From: Streptomyces thinghirensis
GTDB taxonomy: Bacteria; Actinomycetota; Actinomycetia; Streptomycetales; Streptomycetaceae
Reading direction: 5' to 3'
Length of the DNA stretch: 64,000 bases
NCBI GenBank assembly: GCA_021502835.1
Contig: JAKFGP010000050.1
Location: forward strand, 263,883-327,882
Position numbers and translations under genes: made by a program. The notes beneath the pieces are model-generated. The model saw only the letters and a list, made by a program, of their open reading frames with translations, had not been told where the DNA came from and ran no database searches. Positions 10,627-22,547 of this stretch are shown here, piece after piece. How positions within the stretch are numbered: the first letter of the stretch is position 1; the number at the start of each line of letters is the position of its first letter.

Positions 10627-12121
10627 GTGCACCGCAGAATCATCGTGCCGGGCGCACTCGGCGCCGCCTCCCTCATGCTGGCGATCCCGGCGTCGGCGGC
10701 GGCCCACTCCCCCGGCGCTCCGGGCATGGGCGACCCCTACTACCCGGCCTACGGCAACGGCGGATACGACGTCTCCCACTACGATCTGCGCCTCAAGTAC
10801 CGGCCGGACACGGACCGGCTGGAGGGAACGGCGACGATCCTGGCCCGCACCACCGAGGACCTCTCACGGTTCAACCTGGACTTCCTGCTGGACGTCGGCG
10901 AGGTGCGGGTGAACGGCGCGAAGGCGTCGTTCACGACCTCGGGCGAGCACGAGCTGGAGATCACCCCGACGAGCCCGCTGCGCAAGGGGCACGCCCGTCA
11001 CCGTCGTCGTCCGCTACAGCGGCGTGCCGTCGTCGGAGCAGGCGTACGGCTTCCACGAGCTGGCACCGCACCCCGGACGGCGGTGTCGCCGCCAACGAGC
11101 CCGAGGCGGCCTGGTGGTGGTTCCCCAGCAACGATCACCCGCTCGACAAGGCCACCTACGACGTGTCGGTGCAGGTGCCGGACGGCACCCAGGCCATCTC
11201 GAACGGCACGCTGCAGTCGACGAGCTCACGGCTCGGCTGGACCCGCTGGAACTGGCGGTCCGACAAGCCGCAGGCCACGTATCTGGCCACACTCGCGGTC
11301 GGCAGGTTCGACCTCACCACCGGCACGACCGAGAGCGGCATTCCGGTCGTCAACGCCTACAGCAAGGACCTGGGCGCCCACGACGGCGCTGCGCGAGCGA
11401 GCGTGGAGCGGACCGGGGAGATCGCCGACTGGCTGGTTGGGTACTTCGGGCCCTATCCGTTCAACGCGCTCGGCGGGTACGTGCCGAACACGGACACCGG
11501 GTACGCGCTGGAGACACAGACCCGGCCGTTCTACAGCCCCCGGCAGTTCGCGAACGGCTCGAACGTGTCCGTCGTCGTCCATGAGCTGGCCCACCAGTGG
11601 TACGGCGACCTGGTCTCGGTGCGCGGCTGGAAGGACATCTGGGTCAACGAGGGCTTCGCGCGGTACGCCCAGTGGCTGTGGTCCGAGCACGAGGGCGAGG
11701 GCACGGCGCAGGAGCTGGCCGACTACACGTACGCCTCGCACCCGGCCGACGATCCGTTCTGGACGGTGAGGCCCGGTGATCCGGGGCCGGAGAACCAGTT
11801 CGACATCGCGGTCTACGACCAGGGCGCACTGGCCGTCCACGCGCTGCGCGTCGAGGTCGGGGACGAGGACTTCTTCGCCATCCTCAAGGGGTGGCCCGCT
11901 CGGTACGCCCACGGCAACGCGTCCGTCGCCGACTTCCAGCGGTACTCCGAGGAGGTCTCCGGCAAGCCGCTGGCCGCGCTGTTCGACACCTGGCTGTTCC
12001 AGCCGTCGAAGCCGGACGCGCCGGCGGCGCGCGCGGCGTCCCTCGCGCAGACGTCGGACGTGCCGCGCGGCCGCGGTCCTGGCAGAGGATCGCCGCGACG
12101 AACGACGTGCACGGGCACTGA
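10627..12121 (+). CDS. Secreted M1 family zinc metallopeptidase (aminopeptidase N-like)
   Basis: Extracellular zinc aminopeptidase. GTG 10627 follows a GGAG at 10617-10620 and opens a signal peptide (HRRIIVPGALGAASLMLAIP, cleavage after ASAAA). The beta-saddle N-domain follows (DVSHYDLRLKYRPDTDRLEG). The thermolysin-like domain has ETQTRPFYS at the usual GAMEN position, the zinc site HELAHQWYGD (near 11580-11610) and the third ligand in WVNEGFARYAQWLW (near 11640-11680). The end PRSWQRIAATNDVHGH stops at 12119-12121. About 495 residues: the short streptomycete form lacking the large C-terminal helical domain of E. coli PepN. Indels near 10990, 11080 and 12040. Confidence 0.93.
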
Positions 12122-12159
12122 CCGACCGCACGCACACCGACCGACAGGGCTCCAGGCGG

Positions 12160-12638
12160 CGTCCCCGTGGTCGTAGACGGTCACGGGGACGCCTCGCCGC
12201 GCGAGCCGCTCGGTGACGAGCGGCTCGACGCGGGACCACTTGCCGCCGGCCAGGCCGCAGCCTATGCGGGGCATGTGCACCGAGGCGTGCAACTCGACCG
12301 CCGTGTCGGCGAGGCGGCCGAGGGCCGTGTCGATCGCCTCGTAGCGCACGGGGACGCCCTTGCTGCCGGTCCTCATGCCGCGCTGGCCGATCATGTTGGC
12401 CACCCACACATACGGCTCGACCTGGACGAACTGGACCGCGCCCAGCCCGAAGTCGTTCGACGCGCGGGTCGCGGTGCCAGGCGCGGTAGGCAGCCTCCGG
12501 CTCCGGCCAGCGGCGCGAGACGGCCAGGACGAAGCCCTTGCCCCAGCCGCCGAGGTCGTTGCAGACATGGGCGATCACCTTGACGCCCTTGACCGACGGG
12601 ACGGTGGCGTCACCCCGGACATACCTGATCTCCGACAT
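12160..12638 (-). CDS. Macro domain (ADP-ribose-binding) protein
   Basis: Stand-alone macro domain of about 155 residues, the type that binds or hydrolyses ADP-ribose derivatives. Visible: MSEIRYVRGDATVPSVKG at the start, IAHVCNDLGGWGKGFVLAVS (ADP-ribose loop 1), WVANMIGQRG, and MPRIGCGLAGGKWSRVEPL (phosphate loop). The last residues read VTVYDHGD. The stop cannot be placed because the frame runs on into the M1 gene, so the end is approximate. Start ATG 12638 has TACGGT 6 bases upstream and no ribosome-binding site. Indel near 12475. Confidence 0.88.
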
Positions 12639-12644
12639 GACGCC

Positions 12645-12670
12645 ACCGTAGAGGCCACCACTGACAGTGG
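12645..12670 (-). promoter_or_regulatory. Leaderless-type -10 and a perfect 13-bp palindrome upstream of the macro-domain gene
   Basis: On the minus strand TACGGT (12650-12645) precedes the ATG by 6 bases. Just upstream, CCACTGACAGTGG (12658-12670) is a perfect inverted repeat with a 1-base centre, overlapping the expected -35/-10 spacer. It may be an operator. No known regulator binding site was recognised. Confidence 0.45.
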
Positions 12671-12692
12671 CCGTGAAAGCGGGTGCTTCTCG

Positions 12693-14165
12693 CTACTTGG
12701 TGAGCCTGCCAAGCTCCTGCTCGGCGGCGTTCTGTGCCACCCGGCGGCGGACGCCGAACCAGCCGGCCACCAGCATCACCGCGATCACGGGCACGAGCAG
12801 CACGGTCTTGCGGCCGACCTCCTCGTCGTTCCACATCAGGACGATCACGGCCAGCAGGAAGGCGATCGTGACGATCTCCGTGACGGGGCTGCCGGGCAGC
12901 CGGAAGTGCGGCCGCTCGACCAGGCCGGCGCGCGCCCGGCGCACGAAGACCAGGTGGCAGATCGTGATGATCACCCAGGTGCTGATGATGCCCAGGGAGG
13001 CGACGTTCAGGACGATCTCAGGAGGCCTTGTTCGGCACCAGGAAGTTGAGGCCGACGCCGAGGACGCAGACCGCGCAGGTCAGCAGGATGCCACCGTAGG
13101 GGGACCTGGCTGCGGCTCATCACGCCGGTGAACTTGGGCGCGGAGCCCGCCATCGCCATCGAGCGCAGGATGCGGCCGGTGGAGTACAGGCCGGAGTTCA
13201 GGGAGGACATCGCCGCGGTGAGGACGACGAGGTTCATCACGTCACCGGCGGCCGGGACGCCGATCCCGGACAGCACCGTGACGAAGGGGCTCTCGTCGCC
13301 CGAGTAGAGCGAGCTCGGCAGCAGCAGGGCCAGCAGGACGACCGAGCCGACGTAGAACAGGGCGACGCGCCACATGATGGAGTTCACCGCGCGGGGGACG
13401 ATCTTGTGCGGCTCGGCGGTCCTCGCCGGCGGCGACGCCGACCAGTTCCAGGGCCGCGTAGGAGAAGATCACGCCCTGCATGACCAGGATGACGGGCATG
13501 GCGCCGTGGGGAGGATGCCACCATGGTCGGTGATCATGCTCATGCCCGGTGTGTGGCCGCCCACCTCGTGCTGGGTGGCCAGCAAGAAGATACCGATCAG
13601 CATGAAGGCGACGAGGGTGGCGACCTTGACGATCGCGAACCAGAACTCCATCTCGCCGAAGATCTTCACCGAGATCAGGTTCACGGCCAGGACCACCGCG
13701 AGGGCGATCAGGGCGAGCACCCATTGCGGGATGCTCGTGAACATACTCCAGTAGTGCGTGTACAGCGCGATCGCGGTGATGTCGGCGATACCGGTCGTCG
13801 ACCAGTTCAGGAAGTACATCCAGCCGGCGACGTAGGCGCCCTTCTCGCCGAGGAACTCGCGCGCGTACGACACGAAGGACCCGGAGGAGGGGCCGGTAGA
13901 GCACCAGCTCACCGAGGGCCTTGACGACGAAGAAGGCGAAGACGCCGGCGACGAGGTAGGCGATCGCGAGCGCCGGGCCCGCGTCGCGCAGGCGCCCGCC
14001 GGCGCCGAGGAAGAGGCCGGTGCCGATGGCGCCGCCGATGGCGATCATGTTGACGTGGCGGGCCTTGAGGTCCCTTGCTGTAGCCGGCGTCACCCGCGTC
14101 CGCGGTCGTTCGGCCGCCTGGGGGTGGGCGGCGGCCTGTGCCGTGGCGACGGCGTCCTTGCTCAC
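12693..14165 (-). CDS. ansP: L-asparagine permease-type amino acid transporter (APC superfamily)
   Basis: Twelve-TM amino acid/proton symporter closely resembling AnsP. It starts GTG 14165 ([13 protein letters not shown]). TM1 is [17 protein letters not shown]. Diagnostic stretches are [72 protein letters not shown] and [16 protein letters not shown], matching asparagine permeases more closely than GABA or aromatic permeases by eye. The C-terminus is [13 protein letters not shown] at 12693-12695. About 490 residues. Substrate is inferred from family resemblance only. Indels near 13020, 13105, 13425, 13515, 13895 and 14075. Confidence 0.85.
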
Positions 14166-14311
14166 GGGTGGTACCAATCTCTGGTGCGCCCGGGCGGGTA
14201 CGCCCAGGTCGTCCGTACAGCGACAAGGCCCGCACCACCCTTCGCGGCACAGACCAAGGCAGCACCTTCCCACGACCCTGCGTGTGCATGCGGTGTCTCA
14301 TTTCACACAGC

Positions 14312-14398
14312 GTGACTTGTCACAAGATCCGTCAGTCGTCTCCACAGGGTGCGCATGGTGCGCGAGACGTGTCACAGCATTGGTGAGACAGCGATACT
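14312..14398 (+). promoter_or_regulatory. MerR-gene promoter and upstream palindrome
   Basis: TGTCAC (14370-14375), 17-base spacer, GATACT (14393-14398), then 7 bases to the ATG, so the mRNA would be leaderless. A perfect palindrome GTGACTTGTCAC at 14312-14323 and a related GTGTCAC at 14369-14375 lie in the 240-base region shared with the divergent permease. They could be regulator sites. Nothing else is recognised in this interval. Confidence 0.45.
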
Positions 14399-14405
14399 GC
14401 TGCAC

Positions 14406-15138
14406 ATGACGACGACCGACACCGAGGAGCCGACTTTCACGATCGACGAGCTGGCCGCGCGGGCCGGCGTCACGGTCCGCACGGTCCGCTTCTACGGCAC
14501 CAGGGGGCTGCTGCCACCGCCGGCGATCGGCCCGCGCCGGGTGGGGCACTACGGCGGCGAGCACCTGGCCCGGCTGGCGCTGATCGAGGAGTTGCAGCAC
14601 CAGGGCATGACGCTGGCCGCGATCGAGGCGGTATCTCAAGCAGCTGCCGCCGGATCTGAGCCCGCACGACCTCGCGCTGCACCGCGCGGTGGTGGCCTCC
14701 TGGGCGCCGGAGACGGTGGAGAGCGTTACGCGTGAGGAGCTGGGCCGGCGGGCGGGCCCGGCCGCTGACGGACGACGAGGTGGACCGGCTCACCGCGATG
14801 GACATCGTCGCGCGGGACGGCGCGGCCCCGGACGGTGACGCCTACCGGGTCGACGCCGGGCTGCTCCGGCTCGGCGTCGAACCGCTCGACGTGCCCTTCT
14901 CCCCGAGACGGTCCTCGCCGCCCGTACGGCCCTGCTCGAGCACTCCCGCGCCGCCGCGCGCGACCTGTCGCACCTGCTGCGCGACGCGGTCGCCGAACGC
15001 GACGCGCGGGACGTCCGGTCCCTGTCCGCCCACATGCACCCGCTCGTGGTGCAGGCGCTGCTGACCACGTTCCAGCGGTCGCTGCGGGACGAGCTGCGGG
15101 AGTGGCTCGGCGGGGACGGCGTGGGCGGCGAGGACTGA
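14406..15138 (+). CDS. MerR family transcriptional regulator
   Basis: DNA-binding regulator of about 240 residues. The winged helix-turn-helix is TIDELAARAGVTVRTVRFYG (residues 13-32), followed by the family's RGLLPPP wing segment and HLARLALIEELQHQGMTLAAI. The long C-terminal part (RTALLEHSRAAARDLSHLLR, then RDVRSLSAHMHPLVVQALL) is helical with no Cys cluster, so metal sensing is unlikely. Start ATG 14406 comes directly after the -10. The stop at 15136-15138 is 9 bases from the convergent beta-oxidation gene stop. It is divergent from the permease gene, a plausible but unproven target. Indels near 14635 and 14905. Confidence 0.9.
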
Positions 15139-15147
15139 GCCGCTTGC

Positions 15148-17341
15148 TCAGCGGCCGTCCGTGAAGACCTCCCCTGGTCCGCCTTCTCCACCAGCAGCGC
15201 GGACGGCGTGAAGCGCTCGCCGTGGCAGCGGTCGGCGAGCTCACGCGCGCGTGCCACGAAGCCGGGCAGACCCCCTCGTAGCCGTTGATGTACTGCAGGA
15301 CGCCGCCGGTCCAGCCGGGGAAGCCGATACCGAGGATCGAGCCGATGTTGGCGTCGGCGACGGAGGTCAGCACGCCCTCCTCCAGGAGCTTGACCGTGTC
15401 GAGCGCCTCCGAAGAAGAGCATGCGCTCCTGCACTGTCCGCGAAGGGGATCTCGTACCCGGGCTTCGTGGAAGTGCTCCCGCAGGCCCGGCCAGAGTCCT
15501 GCCCGCCTGCCGTCGTCCCCGTACTCGTAGAACCCGGCGCCGCCGCTGCGCCCGGGGCGTTCGAACTCGTCGACCATGCGGTCGATGACGGCCTCGGCGG
15601 GGTGCGCGGTCCAGGTGCCGCCCGCCTCCTCCACGGCCCGCCTGGTCTCCTTGCGGATCTTCCGGGGCAGCGTGAGGGGTCAGCTCGTCCATCAGGGAGA
15701 GCACCTTGGCCAGGGCAGCCCGCCTGGGCCGCCGCCTGCTCGACGGAGGCGGGCTCGATGCCCTCGCCGACCATGGCCACGCCCTCGTTGATGAAGTGGC
15801 CGATGACCCGGGAGGTGAAGAAGCCGCGCGAGTCGTTGACCACGATCGGCGTCTTGTTGATCTGCCGGACCAGGTCGAAGGCGCGCGCCAGCGCCTCGTC
15901 GCCCGTCCGCTCGCCCTTGATGATCTCGACCAGCGGCATCTTGTCGACGGGCGAGAAGAAGTGCAGCCCGATGAAGTCCGCCTGGCGCTCGACGCCCTCG
16001 GCCAGCGCGGTGATGGGCAGGGTGGAGGTGTTGGAGCAGAGCAGCGCGTCGGGGGCGACGACGTCCTGGATCTCCTGGAACACCTTGTGCTTGAGGAGGT
16101 GTCCTCGAAGACGGCCTCGATGACCGCGTCGCAGCCCGCGAGGTCGGCCGCCTCGGCGGTCGGCGTGATGCGGGCCAGCAGCGCGTCGGCCTTCTCCTGG
16201 GTCGTACGGCCCTTGGCGACGGCCTTGGCGCACAGCTTCTCGGAGTAGGCCTTGCCCTTGGCGGCCGACTCCAGGGCGACGTCCCCTGAGGACGACGTCG
16301 ATGCCCGCGCGGGCGCACGAGTAGGCGATGCCGGCGCCCATCATGCCGGCGCCGAGGACGGCGACCTTGGTCACCTTGCGCGGCTCGATGCCCTTGGGTC
16401 GGTTGGCGCCGGAGTTGACGGCCTGGAGGTCGAAGAAGAACGCCTGGATCATGTTCTTCGAGGTCTCGCCCGGCGGCCAGCTCGACGAAGTAGCGGGCCT
16501 CGATGACCTGCGCGGTCTCGAAGTCGACCTGGGGAGCCCTCGACGGCGGCGGCCATGATGTTGCGCGGGGCCGGGTAGGGGCGCCGTTCGTCTGCTTGCG
16601 CAGGTTGGCGGGGAAGGCGGGCAGGTTGGCCGCGAACCTCGGGTGCGACGGCGTACCGCCGGGGATGCGGTAGCCGGGCCGGTCCCAGGGCTGGGCCGAC
16701 TCCGGGTTGGCGTCGATGAAGGCGCGGGCCTTGGCGAGCATGTCCTCGCGCGGCTGTCGGCGACCTCGTCGACCAGGCCGTTCTCCTGGGCGCGGCGCGG
16801 GTTGTACTGGGTCGCCCTGGAGGGAGCACCTTCAGCAGCGCGTCGGTGATGCCGAGCATCCGGACGGTGCGGACGACGCCGCCGCCTCCGGGGAGCAGGC
16901 CGAGGGTGACCTCGGGGCAGCCGATCTTGGAGGCCGGGGCGTCGAGGGCGACGCGGTGGTGGCAGGCGAGGGCGATCTCGTCGGTAACCGCCGCCGAGGG
17001 CCGCGCCGTTCATGGCGGCGACGACCGGCTTGCCGAGGGTCTCGATGCGGCGCAGGTTCCGCTTGATGGCCATGCCGCCGTCGAAGAGGTCCTGGGCGGT
17101 CTCGGGGGTGACGCGGATCAGGTCGCGCAGGTCGCCGCCGGCGAAGGTCTTCTTGGCGGAGGTGACGATGACGCCCCGGATGTCGTCCTTCTCGGCCTCC
17201 AGGCGGTCGGTGATCACCGCGAGGGACTCGCGGAACGCCTGGTTCATGGTGTTCGCGGACTGGGCGGGGTCGTCGAGGGACGAGGGTGACGACGCCGGTG
17301 TCGTCCTGTTCCCAGCGGATGGTGGTGGACTCGGTGGTCAT
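15148..17341 (-). CDS. fadB: Bifunctional enoyl-CoA hydratase / 3-hydroxyacyl-CoA dehydrogenase (FadB/FadJ type)
   Basis: Multifunctional beta-oxidation subunit. The N-terminal crotonase domain has [13 protein letters not shown] and the oxyanion segment [14 protein letters not shown] (near 16985-17030). A linker (QTNGAP...) follows. The NAD-binding 3-hydroxyacyl-CoA dehydrogenase domain has [19 protein letters not shown] (near 16320-16375), [14 protein letters not shown] (near 16005-16045) and [18 protein letters not shown] (near 15925-15980). The C-terminal domain ends [15 protein letters not shown] at 15148-15150. About 725 residues. At least nine single-base indels. It follows the thiolase gene by 42 bases on the same strand, so hydratase, dehydrogenase and thiolase form one fatty-acid degradation operon. 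Confidence 0.92.
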
Positions 17342-17383
17342 GAGGGTGTGCTCCTGGTGGTCCGTCGTGATCCGTCGGGGGGG

Positions 17384-18597
<1,214 letters not shown>

Positions 18598-18635
18598 TGG
18601 CAGGCCTTTTCACTGAGGGTTTTTCGCGGGGCTGT

Positions 18636-19794
18636 TCAGCTGTTCGTTCGTGGGTTCCTCGGCAGGTCCCAGTCGCGGGCCACCGCCTCGTGATGTCGGC
18701 GCCCGGCCGGGCGGGGTCCGGTGCGGACGGCGGTGGGGGTCGCGGAGAAACGGGGCGCGGGGGCCGGTTGGGTGATGCCGCCGTGGTCGGTAGAAGGTGG
18801 AGCGGGCGGCGAGGTGCGGGTGGTGCGGGGCCTCGCGGAGCTACTAGGACGGGGGCCACACAGGCGTCGGAGTCCGCGAAGACGGCCGTCCACTCGTCCC
18901 GGGTACGGGACCTGAAGCGGGCGGCGATGGCCGCGCGCAGTTCGTCCCAGCGGCGCCATGTCGTCACGGGCCGGTGCCTGCTCGGGGATGCCGAGCAGCT
19001 CCATGAACTCGGCGTAGAACCGCTGCTCCAGGGCGCCGACCGCCGCGTACCGGCCGTCGGCGGTCTCGTAGGTGCCGTAGAACGGGCAGCCGCCGTCGAG
19101 GAGGTTGGCTCCGCGCGCCGGTCCTGCCAGCCGCCGGCGGCGAGCATGCCGTGGATCATCGAGGAGAGGGTGGGCGGTGCCGTCGACGATGGCGGCGTCG
19201 ACGACCTGGCCGGTACCGGTCGCGCGCGCGTGGTGCAGGGCGGCGAGGAGGCCGACGACCAGGTAGAGGGAGCCGCCCGCGTAGTCGCCGACGAGGTTGG
19301 CGGGGACGGTCGGCGGCTCGTCGGGGGCGCCGATCATGCCGAGGGTGCCGGTGAGCGCGATGTACCCGATGTCGTGACCGGCGCGCTGGGCGAGCGGGCC
19401 GTCCTGGCCCCAGCCGGTCATGCGGCCGTAGACGAGGCGCGGGTTGCGGGCGTGGCAGTCTCCGGGGCCGACGCCGAGCCGTTCGGCGACGCCGGGGCGG
19501 TAGCCCTCGATCAGCACGTCGGCGCGTTCGGCGAGGTCGAGGACCTGGGCCGGGCCGTCGGGTGCTTTCAGGTCGACGACCACGGAGCGCTTGTTGCGGT
19601 TGGTGACGTCGTGCGCGGGGTCGATCGCGAGGCCGGGGCCGCCGGGGCGGTCGACGCGGACGACGTCGGCGCCCAGGTCGGCCAGGAGCATGGCGGCGAA
19701 GGGCCCGGGCCCGATACCGGCCAGGCTCGACCACGCGCACACCCGTGAGCGGGCCCTGGCCCGGCGTGCGCCTCGCCGTCTTCGCCTCCGACAT
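18636..19794 (-). CDS. CaiB/BaiF family CoA transferase or alpha-methylacyl-CoA racemase
   Basis: Family III CoA-transferase fold; the closest visible match is to alpha-methylacyl-CoA racemases, which act on branched fatty acids. ATG 19794 opens MSEAKTARRTPGQGPLTGV. Family landmarks: MLLADLGADVVRVDRPGG, NRNKRSVVVDLKAPDG, LIEGYRPGVAERLGVGP, and YGRMTGWGQDGPLAQRAGHD, the last containing the catalytic Asp. After frame joining the C-terminus is ARDWDLPRNPRTNS. About 386 residues. The start is 207 bases from the divergent enoyl-reductase-like gene, and 38 bases separate its stop from the thiolase start, so all three lipid genes may be co-transcribed. Confidence 0.88.
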
Positions 19795-19832
19795 CGAGCC
19801 CCCCAGCTCTGTGACACCAGCTCGATGTAACA

Positions 19833-19861
19833 CCAGTGATGCTAGAAACGTGTTCCACTGG
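19833..19861. promoter_or_regulatory. Candidate TetR-type operator between two lipid-metabolism genes
   Basis: CCAGTG (19833-19838) and CACTGG (19856-19861) enclose AACGTGTT (19847-19854), an AAC-N2-GTT core as in KstR-type operators of actinobacterial lipid regulators. It lies 39 bases upstream of the CaiB-family start and 141 bases upstream of the divergent reductase start. The match to any specific regulator is inference. Confidence 0.45.
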
Positions 19862-20001
19862 GCACAAGACCGGAGCGAGCAAGCGCCAGCCAATTATGGG
19901 GCAGGCTCTCCTCCGACCCGCGGTCCTCACGCTAGCCTCGGCCACCGGCAACGGCGCGTGCTGCGGGCCCAGGGGTTGCCGCCGGGTGACGAAGGGATGT
20001 C

Positions 20002-21171
20002 GTGACCAGGCTGAAACGGCCGACCGGCCGTACGACATCGTGCTCTTCGGAGCGACGGGGTTCGTCGGCGAACTCACCGCGGAGTACCTCGCCGCGAACG
20101 CGCCTGACGGGCTGCGCTGGGCGATCGCCGGCCGCAGCGAGGAGAAGCTGCGACGGCTGCGGGAGAGGCTGCCCGGCGCGGCGGACGTCGGCGTACTGCG
20201 CGCGGACGTCCCGATCCGGCCTCGCTGCGCGAACTCGCCGAGCGGGCGCGCGGTGGCCACGACGGTGGGGCCGTACGTCCAGTACGGCGAAGCGCTGGTC
20301 GCCGCCTGCGCGGAGACCGGGGCGGACTACCTCGACCTCACCGGTGAGCCCGAGTTCGTGGACCTGACGTACGTCCGCCACGACGCCCGCGCGCGGGAGA
20401 CGGCGCGCGGCTGGTGCACGCCTGTGGTTTCGACCCGTGCCGCACGATCTCGGTGTGTACTTCACCGTGCGGCAGCTGCCGGAGGGGCGTGCCGCGGCCG
20501 TGGACGGCTTCGTGACCGCCGACGCCGCCTTCTCTGGCGGTACGTTCGCCTCCGCGCTGGGTCAGCCGCGCGCGGCAGGCAGTTGCAGGCCGCCGCGCGG
20601 GAACGCCGGCGGCACGAGCCCCGGCTGGTGGGCCGCCGGGCGGCGACGCCGACGGGCGCGCGCCGCGGTTCGCCGGGGAGGTGGGGGCCTGGGCGCTGCC
20701 GCTGCCGACCATCGACGCGCAGATCGTGCGCCGCTCCGCGAAGGCGCTGGACCGCTACGGCCCCGACTTCCGCTACCGCCACTACGCGGCCGTGCGGCGT
20801 CTGCCCGTCGCGGTGGGCGGGGTGGCGGCCGTGGGCGCGCTCGTGGCGGCGGCTCAGGTAGCGCCCGCGCGGCGCTGGTTGTCCGGCCGGCTCGCCGGGT
20901 GACGGGCCGAGCCCCGAGAAGCGGGCGAGGAGCTGGTTCTCGGTCCGCTTCGTGGGCGAAGGCGGCGGCCACAAGGTGTTCACCGAGGTCTCAGGCGGCG
21001 ACCCCGGTACGACGAGACGGCGAAATGTTCGCCGAGTCGGCGTTGTCCTCGCCCTCGACGACCTGCCGCCGGTGGCCGGTCAGGTCACGACGGCCGTGGC
21101 GATGGGGGGACGCGCTGATCGAGCGGCTGCGGTCGGCGGGCATCCGCTTTCCGGGTGGCCGCGGCCGCTGA
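20002..21171 (+). CDS. Saccharopine dehydrogenase-like / trans-acting enoyl reductase family protein
   Basis: NAD(P)-dependent Rossmann protein of the family that includes mycobacterial trans-acting enoyl reductase and proteins labelled saccharopine dehydrogenase. GTG 20002 follows GAAGGGA. The dinucleotide motif is YDIVLFGATGFVGELTAEYL near 20030-20090, then WAIAGRSEEKLRRLRERLPG, VVATTVGPYVQYGEALVAAC and GADYLDLTGEPEFVDLTYV. The C-terminus reads RGDALIERLRSAGIRFPGG. About 390 residues. The actual reaction is unknown. Divergence from a CoA-transferase or racemase gene supports a role in lipid metabolism. Indels near 20015, 20215, 20275, 20405, 20440, 20570 and later. Confidence 0.82.
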
Positions 21172-21199
21172 CGGACCCGTGCCGGGCCTGTCCGGCGGA

Positions 21200-21393
21200 T
21201 CATGCCGCTGACGCGGGGCCGGCACGCCCATCCGCCGGACAGGCCCTACCCGACCACCCGACGATCGTGTAGATCATCCCGCCGATCCAGGCCAGCCCCG
21301 CTCCCACGGCGAGCACCAGCCCGCGACCACGGCCCGCTCGACGGGCCGGCCGGGGTGGTGGGCGGACTGCTCAGGTGCGCGGTGCGTCGTCAT
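21200..21393 (-). CDS. Small membrane protein of unknown function
   Basis: Short reading frame that needs one indel near 21325. It begins MTTHRAPEQSAHHPGRPVER (ATG 21393), then one hydrophobic helix LVLAVGAGLAWIGGMIYTIV and a short polar tail ending at TGA 21200-21202 (or a few codons earlier). About 64 residues. The hydrophobic stretch is too regular to be a shadow of another gene, but it has no recognised family. Confidence 0.45.
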
Positions 21394-21600
21394 ACGGCCC
21401 AGCCTGTCGCGGCCGACGGCGGGGCACATCCGTAGCCGGGATACTCAGGTGGCCGCTGAGCACCGGCCCGCGCCACGGGCACGTGGTCTCAACACGGATT
21501 TGAGACTTTTCCCGCCGCCCGTCCAACAGCGGCCCATCACTGGCCCACCACCGGCCCACCACCAGCACTCCCGACCGACAAAGTGCCAACAAGGAGTTGA

Positions 21601-21814
21601 ATGAAAACCCTTGAAGGCATGAAGTTCCTTCTCGAAGTCACCATGGACGAGGGGCGCGCTCGCCGAGGACCCCGCGGGCGAGTTGCAGCGGATCCTGCGG
21701 TACTGGGGCGGCAACCTGAAGCACTACACGCTGGGGCCGGGCGACGGTTCGGTGGTCTACGACTCGGCGTACCAGGAGGTGGGCCGCTGGAGCGTCGAGG
21801 ATCAGGCCGGGTAG
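21601..21814 (+). CDS. Small conserved hypothetical protein
   Basis: About 70 residues, starting MKTLEGMKFLLEVTMDEG at ATG 21601 with a good AAGGAG (21589-21594) ahead. After one indel near 21658 it continues ALAEDPAGELQRILRYWGGN, then LKHYTLGPGDGSVVYDSAYQ and EVGRWSVEDQAG. Soluble, acidic, no recognised domain. The stop (21812-21814) overlaps the 3' end of the convergent endonuclease V gene by 13 bases. Confidence 0.7.
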
Positions 21815-22504
21815 GTAGGCCGCCCGCAGGGCTTCGCGGCGACAGCGCGTCCGCCCTGCGGGTGGTCTCCGGCAGGCGGTAGTCGGGGGCCAGGGCCAGC
21901 GTGTGCGCGCAGGCGTTGTCGAGGCTCACACGATGGCCGACGGAGACGAAGACCGGCTTGACACCGTCGCGGGTACGGACGGCACGTCCGACCTCCTCGG
22001 CGCCGGCGAGCAGCGGGGACGTACTGCCGGGGCGCGTCCGGGTCGTCGTACGTGAAGGTGAACGGGTTCTTGGCCACGCCGACCGTGGGCAGTCCGGTGA
22101 GCACGCCGAGGTGACTGGCGAGGCCGAAGCGGCGCGGGTTGGGCCAGGCCGTAGCCGTCGCAGACGACCAGGCCGGGCGGGCAGGGCAGCGCGTCCAGGG
22201 CGGCGAGGACGGTCGGGATCTCGCGGAAGGCGAGCAGGCCGGGCACATAGGGGAAGCAGATGCGGCCGACGGCGGTGGCCTCGGCGACGACGGCGAGGGT
22301 CGCTGCGTCCAGTACGACGGCCGCCGCCGCGATGACGTCCCGTTCGCCGTCGTAGGCGACGTCTACGCCGGTCACCCGGCCCGTGCCGGGCGCCGGGCCC
22401 GGCTCGTCGAGCACCACGCGCACCCGCAGTTCGTCCTGGACGGCGCGGGCCCGCTCCTCGGTCGCGGGCCAGTCGGCGGGAATCTGCACGGTCACGGTCG
22501 TCAT
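21802..22504 (-). CDS. nfi: Endonuclease V (deoxyinosine 3' endonuclease)
   Basis: DNA repair nuclease nicking next to deoxyinosine. ATG 22504. Family motifs: GVDVAYDG (first catalytic Asp, near 22360), FPYVPGLLAFREIPTVLAAL near 22220-22275, the second Asp in LVVCDGYGLAQP near 22150, then GLASHLGVLTGLPTVGVAKN and VGHRVSLDNA near 21930. About 230 residues, normal. Divergent from the YciI-type gene, 43 bases between starts. TAGGCT lies 10 bases before the ATG, so its 5' UTR is probably very short. Indels near 22140, 22030, 21960 and 21835. Confidence 0.92.
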
Positions 22505-22534
22505 GGTGGCGGCAAGCCTACGGGAGCGCCGGAG

Positions 22535-22547
22535 TAGGCTCACGATC
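22535..22547 (+). promoter_or_regulatory. Leaderless-type -10 for the YciI gene
   Basis: TAGGCT (22535-22540) followed by 7 bases and ATG 22548; no ribosome-binding site. A second TAGGCT on the opposite strand serves the divergent nfi gene. Confidence 0.5.
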
